A DNA stretch of 8,673 nucleotides from CAYMJV01 sp964390545 (GTDB taxonomy: Bacteria; Desulfobacterota; BSN033; UBA1163). Positions 6,052 to 8,673 of this stretch are shown in pieces. The notes under the pieces were generated by a model, which was not told the origin of the DNA, did no database searches, and was given only the letters and a program-made list of their open reading frames with translations. Where the stretch lies: positions 1 to 8,673 of the forward strand of contig CAYMJV010000088.1 of NCBI GenBank assembly GCA_964390545.1, given 5' to 3'. A program made the translations under genes and the position numbers. How positions within the stretch are numbered: position 1 is the stretch's first letter; each line of letters starts with the position of its first letter.

Positions 6052-6070
6052 AACCACAGGCGTGGTTTCA
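6049..6070 (+). terminator. Stop-codon hairpin of ccdA
   Basis: TGAAACCAC (6049-6057) and GTGGTTTCA (6062-6070) form a perfect 9-bp stem with an AGGC loop, and the first three bases are the ccdA stop codon. No T-run follows, so it may protect or end the mRNA by another route rather than act as a classical intrinsic terminator. It could also be a dispersed palindrome. Confidence 0.5.
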
Positions 6071-6203
6071 AATCCCAAATTCCAATTCCCAAATCCCAAA
6101 CAAATTTCAAGCTCCAAATTCCAATAGCCCAAACCGCCTCCTTTGGGATTTTGAATTTTGGTAATTGGAAATTATTTGTGATTTGGTGCTTGGGATTTGG
6201 TGC
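6071..6203. repeat. Imperfect inverted repeat of AAATCCCAAATTCCA type
   Basis: The left half is made of variants of CAAATTCCAA and AAATCCCAAA. The right half contains their complements, such as TTTGGGATTTTG, AATTGGAAATT and TTGGGATTTGG. At the centre CCCAAA (6128-6133) pairs with TTTGGG (6142-6147). I recall this degenerate pyrimidine/purine-skewed type as a common intergenic repeat in delta-proteobacterial-like genomes. No coding potential is visible. It separates the convergent ccdA and lptG. Confidence 0.65.
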
Positions 6204-6214
6204 TTTCAGATTAC

Positions 6215-6243
6215 CTATGCGCTATGCTCTCTGCGCTAGGCCT
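6215..6243 (-). repeat. GCATAGCGCATAG-family repeat, copy 3
   Basis: Read on the minus strand, this copy starts AGGCCTAGCGCAGAGAGCAT and matches copy 1 (1081-1109) at 25 of 29 positions. It begins four bases after the lptG stop codon and reads in the same direction as that gene. Confidence 0.7.
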
Positions 6244-6247
6244 AATT

Positions 6248-7342
6248 TCATTGCCGGATGCTCATCAGAGTGAAAATTCCAGCGAGGCCGAAGAGCAGGG
6301 TAGGAGTCCAGGAGGAGAGCAGGGGAGAGAGGACACCCGACTTTCCAAAGGAGAGAAAAATATAAAAGGTCACCCCGTAGGCAAAACCGATCAGGACGCT
6401 GATCCCGATGCTCAATGCCACCCCTCCTGACCTTCCGGTCTTCAAAGCAAAAGGGATGCCAATTAAAACCATGATGAGGTTCAAGAGGGGGTAGGAATAT
6501 TTCGAATAGAGGTCCACAAGATACCGGGTGGCATCATAGCCTGACGTCTGGATCTTTTGGATGTAGTTACGAAGCTCTGTGTAACTCATTTCCCTGGACC
6601 GCCTTTCAATCGTCTGGAGAGAATCCCAATGTTCCTGAAGGGCATATTCCATTTCATCAAACCTGGTCGTCCGAATCGAGCCGCTTTCATCAAACTCCCT
6701 GACCGCTCCATCAGAGAGCCACCATTTGCCATCTACCCATTTTACCTCACGGGCATCGATCCTTTGGACGCAACGAAATTGATTATCGAATTGATAGAGG
6801 GTGAACCCTTTTAATATCTTTTTTTCTGGGTCGAGCAACTGGATATTGAAAATGCGGTGGTCACTGTGATACCAGATTTTATAATTCTTGAAAAAACTGG
6901 TAGGGGTTTCTCGAAACACCTTGACATCCAGCAAATATCGAACCTTCTGATTGGTCAATGGGACAAGATGTTCATTTCCTAAGAAAGAAAAGAGACTAAT
7001 GAGAAGGGCAATGAAGAGCAAAGGAATAGTGATTCGATAGAGGCTAATTCCACCCGCTTTCATCGCCGTAATTTCACTATGTCGGGAAAGCATACCAAGG
7101 GTGAGAAGGGTGGCCAGCAGAACCGCATAGGGAAGGGTCCACTGAAAGGCCACCTCCGGGACTTTGTAGAGGAGGTATTCGAAGATGAGAGGAAAAGGTG
7201 CTCGATACTTGATGAACGTGTCCATTTTTTGAAAGAAAAGGACAATAACATAAATGAGGATCAGGCTGGTCAGCGCGAGGCCGAAAATCTTCAAATATTC
7301 GCGGACAACATATTGCTGAATGGTCCGGTAGTTTTCAAACAT
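6248..7342 (-). CDS. lptG: LPS export ABC transporter permease LptG
   Basis: LptG pairs with LptF and the ATPase LptB in the inner membrane to extract lipopolysaccharide and push it along the LptC-LptA bridge. The 364-residue protein has the YjgP/YjgQ layout: three N-terminal membrane helices (about 18-40, 57-84, 103-122), a periplasmic beta-jellyroll of about 150 residues, and three C-terminal helices from about residue 280. The conserved cytoplasmic coupling segment SRHSEITAMKAGGIS (86-100) and the GNEHLVPLTNQK segment after helix 3 are present. YPLLNLIMVLIGIPFAL opens the C-terminal bundle. The ATG at 7342 overlaps the lptF stop by eight bases, with AAGGA about ten bases upstream. A TTG at 7348 is an alternative start adding two residues. 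Being second in the pair and closer to LptG-type N-termini favours lptG over lptF. Confidence 0.92.
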   Translation of the reverse strand: MFENYRTIQQYVVREYLKIFGLALTSLILIYVIVLFFQKMDTFIKYRAPFPLIFEYLLYKVPEVAFQWTLPYAVLLATLLTLGMLSRHSEITAMKAGGISLYRITIPLLFIALLISLFSFLGNEHLVPLTNQKVRYLLDVKVFRETPTSFFKNYKIWYHSDHRIFNIQLLDPEKKILKGFTLYQFDNQFRCVQRIDAREVKWVDGKWWLSDGAVREFDESGSIRTTRFDEMEYALQEHWDSLQTIERRSREMSYTELRNYIQKIQTSGYDATRYLVDLYSKYSYPLLNLIMVLIGIPFALKTGRSGGVALSIGISVLIGFAYGVTFYIFLSFGKSGVLSPLLSSWTPTLLFGLAGIFTLMSIRQ

Positions 7343-8516
7343 CTTCAAAAAGTCCTTTCCATTTCCATTGGATGAAATCGAAGGCCTCGGTCAACCAGAC
7401 CGCCGGTTTAAAGGGAGATTCCTTGGCCGTTTTGATCAGAAGGTAGATGCCTAATCCCCCGAAGATAACATTGGGGGCCCAGCCGGCTAAGTAGGGAGGG
7501 ATCGTACGTCTGAGAGCCAGAATCTCTGAACCCATAAGCGAAATATAGTAAGCCAACAAGATAAGGATGCTGAAAACGAAACCATAAGATCTCCCAGCAC
7601 GGCGGGGTTGAATGCCCAAGGGAACTCCGATTAAACTGAAAACAATACAGGCAAAAGGAATAGCATACCGCTTATGGAGTTCGACCTCCTGAGGCGTCGA
7701 ATCCTCTCCAGAACCCTTCTGCTTCTGAATCTTCTCCTTGATATCATCAACGGACAACTCGTGATCCCTCAGTTTGTTTCCCAAGGCGCTCAAGGCTTTG
7801 GCCAGTTCGAGCTTCAGATCATAAGCATCAAACTTTATTTTCTGATATACATCCGCACGCGAATCGAAACGGTGGATGTCTCCATCGAAGAGCCTCAAAA
7901 TCACTTCCTGAGATTTGGGATTGGAAGACAAAAGACCCTCCCTGGCAAAGATCGTATTGGTCTTTCCCTGGTCTCTCTCGTCATAGATTAAGATTCCCTC
8001 CATTTTTTCCCCTTGGATGGGAACTTTCTCCACATAGACCACGAGACCGTCGAACATGTCATTAAAGACCCGTTCCTTGATCTCAATATCAGCCTTAGAC
8101 TGGGCAATCTTGTAAAGCGTGGTTCTAAACTCGCGGTTTCCCCATGGGAGTCCATAGAAGACGCAAAGCGTGGTGAGGAAGTAAGCAGCAATGGAGAAAA
8201 TTGAGACGGGTAGAAAGAGTTGGTATAAACTTAATCCAGAGGCTTTAAAAGCAGTGATCTCACTGTCCCCCGATAGCCTCCCGAAGGAGATTAAGGTGCT
8301 CAGGAGAACCGACATGGGGATCGTAAAGACGAGAAAAGAAGGGGAGAGAAAGAGAAGGAGCATCAGGATATCGGAAAGGGAAACGCCCCTGTTCACAATC
8401 AACTCAATGAGCTTGAGGATTTTATCCATCAAAAGGATGATGGTAAAGACCATCATGCCAATGAGAAAAATAGGAAGGATCTCCTTAAGAACATAAAGAT
8501 AGGTGGTTTTTTTCAC
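7335..8516 (-). CDS. lptF: LPS export ABC transporter permease LptF
   Basis: LptF is the partner inner-membrane permease of the LptB2FG lipopolysaccharide extractor. The 393-residue protein has helices at about 10-34, 50-78 and 103-124, a periplasmic jellyroll at about 130-280, and helices at about 285-303, 315-335 and 345-363. The coupling segment LSGDSEITAFKASGLS (81-96) and the HKRYAIPFACIVFSLIGVPL motif (281-300) are strong family marks. A charged C-terminal tail of about 28 residues follows the last helix and is longer than I expect for most homologues. The start is GTG at 8516. No Shine-Dalgarno sequence precedes it, and the promoter -10 element ends only nine bases upstream, so translation may be leaderless. 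Later Met codons (21, 22) would delete half of the first helix. lptB, lptC and lptA are not in the window. Confidence 0.93.
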   Translation of the reverse strand: MKKTTYLYVLKEILPIFLIGMMVFTIILLMDKILKLIELIVNRGVSLSDILMLLLFLSPSFLVFTIPMSVLLSTLISFGRLSGDSEITAFKASGLSLYQLFLPVSIFSIAAYFLTTLCVFYGLPWGNREFRTTLYKIAQSKADIEIKERVFNDMFDGLVVYVEKVPIQGEKMEGILIYDERDQGKTNTIFAREGLLSSNPKSQEVILRLFDGDIHRFDSRADVYQKIKFDAYDLKLELAKALSALGNKLRDHELSVDDIKEKIQKQKGSGEDSTPQEVELHKRYAIPFACIVFSLIGVPLGIQPRRAGRSYGFVFSILILLAYYISLMGSEILALRRTIPPYLAGWAPNVIFGGLGIYLLIKTAKESPFKPAVWLTEAFDFIQWKWKGLFEDV

Positions 8517-8525
8517 GTTTTTGAT

Positions 8526-8554
8526 ATTCTAAGGGGAACAGTGGGGGATGTCAA
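8526..8554 (-). promoter_or_regulatory. lptFG promoter
   Basis: On the minus strand a perfect TTGACA (8554-8549), a 17-bp spacer and TAGAAT (8531-8526, 5 of 6) form a near-ideal sigma70 promoter. Transcription is expected near 8519, one to four bases before the lptF GTG. It faces away from the tRNA promoter, with 27 bp between the two -35 boxes. Confidence 0.75.
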
Positions 8555-8581
8555 CTCTTTGGCGGGAACGAGTACAAAGGA

Positions 8582-8611
8582 TTGACAAATTTCAATACTT
8601 TAGGGTAAGAT
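8582..8611 (+). promoter_or_regulatory. tRNA-fMet promoter
   Basis: TTGACA (8582-8587) is followed by 18 bp and TAAGAT (8606-8611, 4 of 6). Transcription would start about 8618, a few bases before the mature tRNA 5' end at 8622. A short 5' leader is normal for tRNA genes. Confidence 0.5.
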
Positions 8612-8621
8612 TAACAAAGAT

Positions 8622-8673
<52 letters not shown>

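Noticed and set aside
6197..6430. Plus-strand frame of 77 codons over the lptG 3' end
   Set aside because: Its composition is that of an antisense shadow of a membrane-protein gene, and no promoter or family is recognisable.

Overview
This window looks like ordinary chromosomal core sequence from a Gram-negative bacterium of moderate GC. The paired LPS-export permeases LptF and LptG and a periplasmic penicillin-binding-protein-activator-like protein point to an outer membrane. The many short dispersed palindromes between genes resemble those of Desulfobacterota and neighbouring lineages, but that placement is inference and I cannot name a genus. A run of exactly 100 N (3366-3465) marks a scaffold join, so this is probably a draft or metagenome assembly.

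Layout: a class I/II aminotransferase on the + strand, cut by the left edge (1-1077), converges on a minus-strand block. Read in transcription order (right to left), that block is a thiamine-binding MTH1187-family protein (5178-4879), an MBL-fold metal-dependent hydrolase (4747-4091), hypoxanthine phosphoribosyltransferase (3983 into the gap), an LpoA-like periplasmic protein (gap to 2004) and endonuclease V (1944-1255). The apparent continuous 659-residue frame through the gap is an artefact joining two genes. Divergently from the block, ccdA (5323-6051, +) encodes a membrane thiol-disulfide transporter. At the right are lptF-lptG (8516-6248, minus, overlapping), with an initiator tRNA-fMet starting divergently at 8622 and cut by the window end.

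The genes mostly serve unrelated housekeeping roles: amino-group transfer, deaminated-base repair, cell-wall synthase activation, purine salvage, cytochrome c maturation or periplasmic redox, and LPS transport. Only lptF and lptG clearly form one functional unit. Good sigma70-type promoters are visible for the thiamine-binding gene, the hydrolase, lptF and, less strongly, tRNA-fMet and ccdA.

The most interesting signal is between the genes. Every gene 3' end that is visible and not overlapped by another gene contains or closely abuts a palindrome, tandem repeat or dispersed repeat. One repeat family occurs three times, always in the sense orientation at a gene end, and one copy encodes the tail of endonuclease V. 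A 99-bp element with 12-bp terminal inverted repeats and a possible 4-bp TTTA duplication sits between the hydrolase and hpt and provides hpt's only Shine-Dalgarno-like sequence. I found no defence system, CRISPR array, prophage or biosynthetic cluster.
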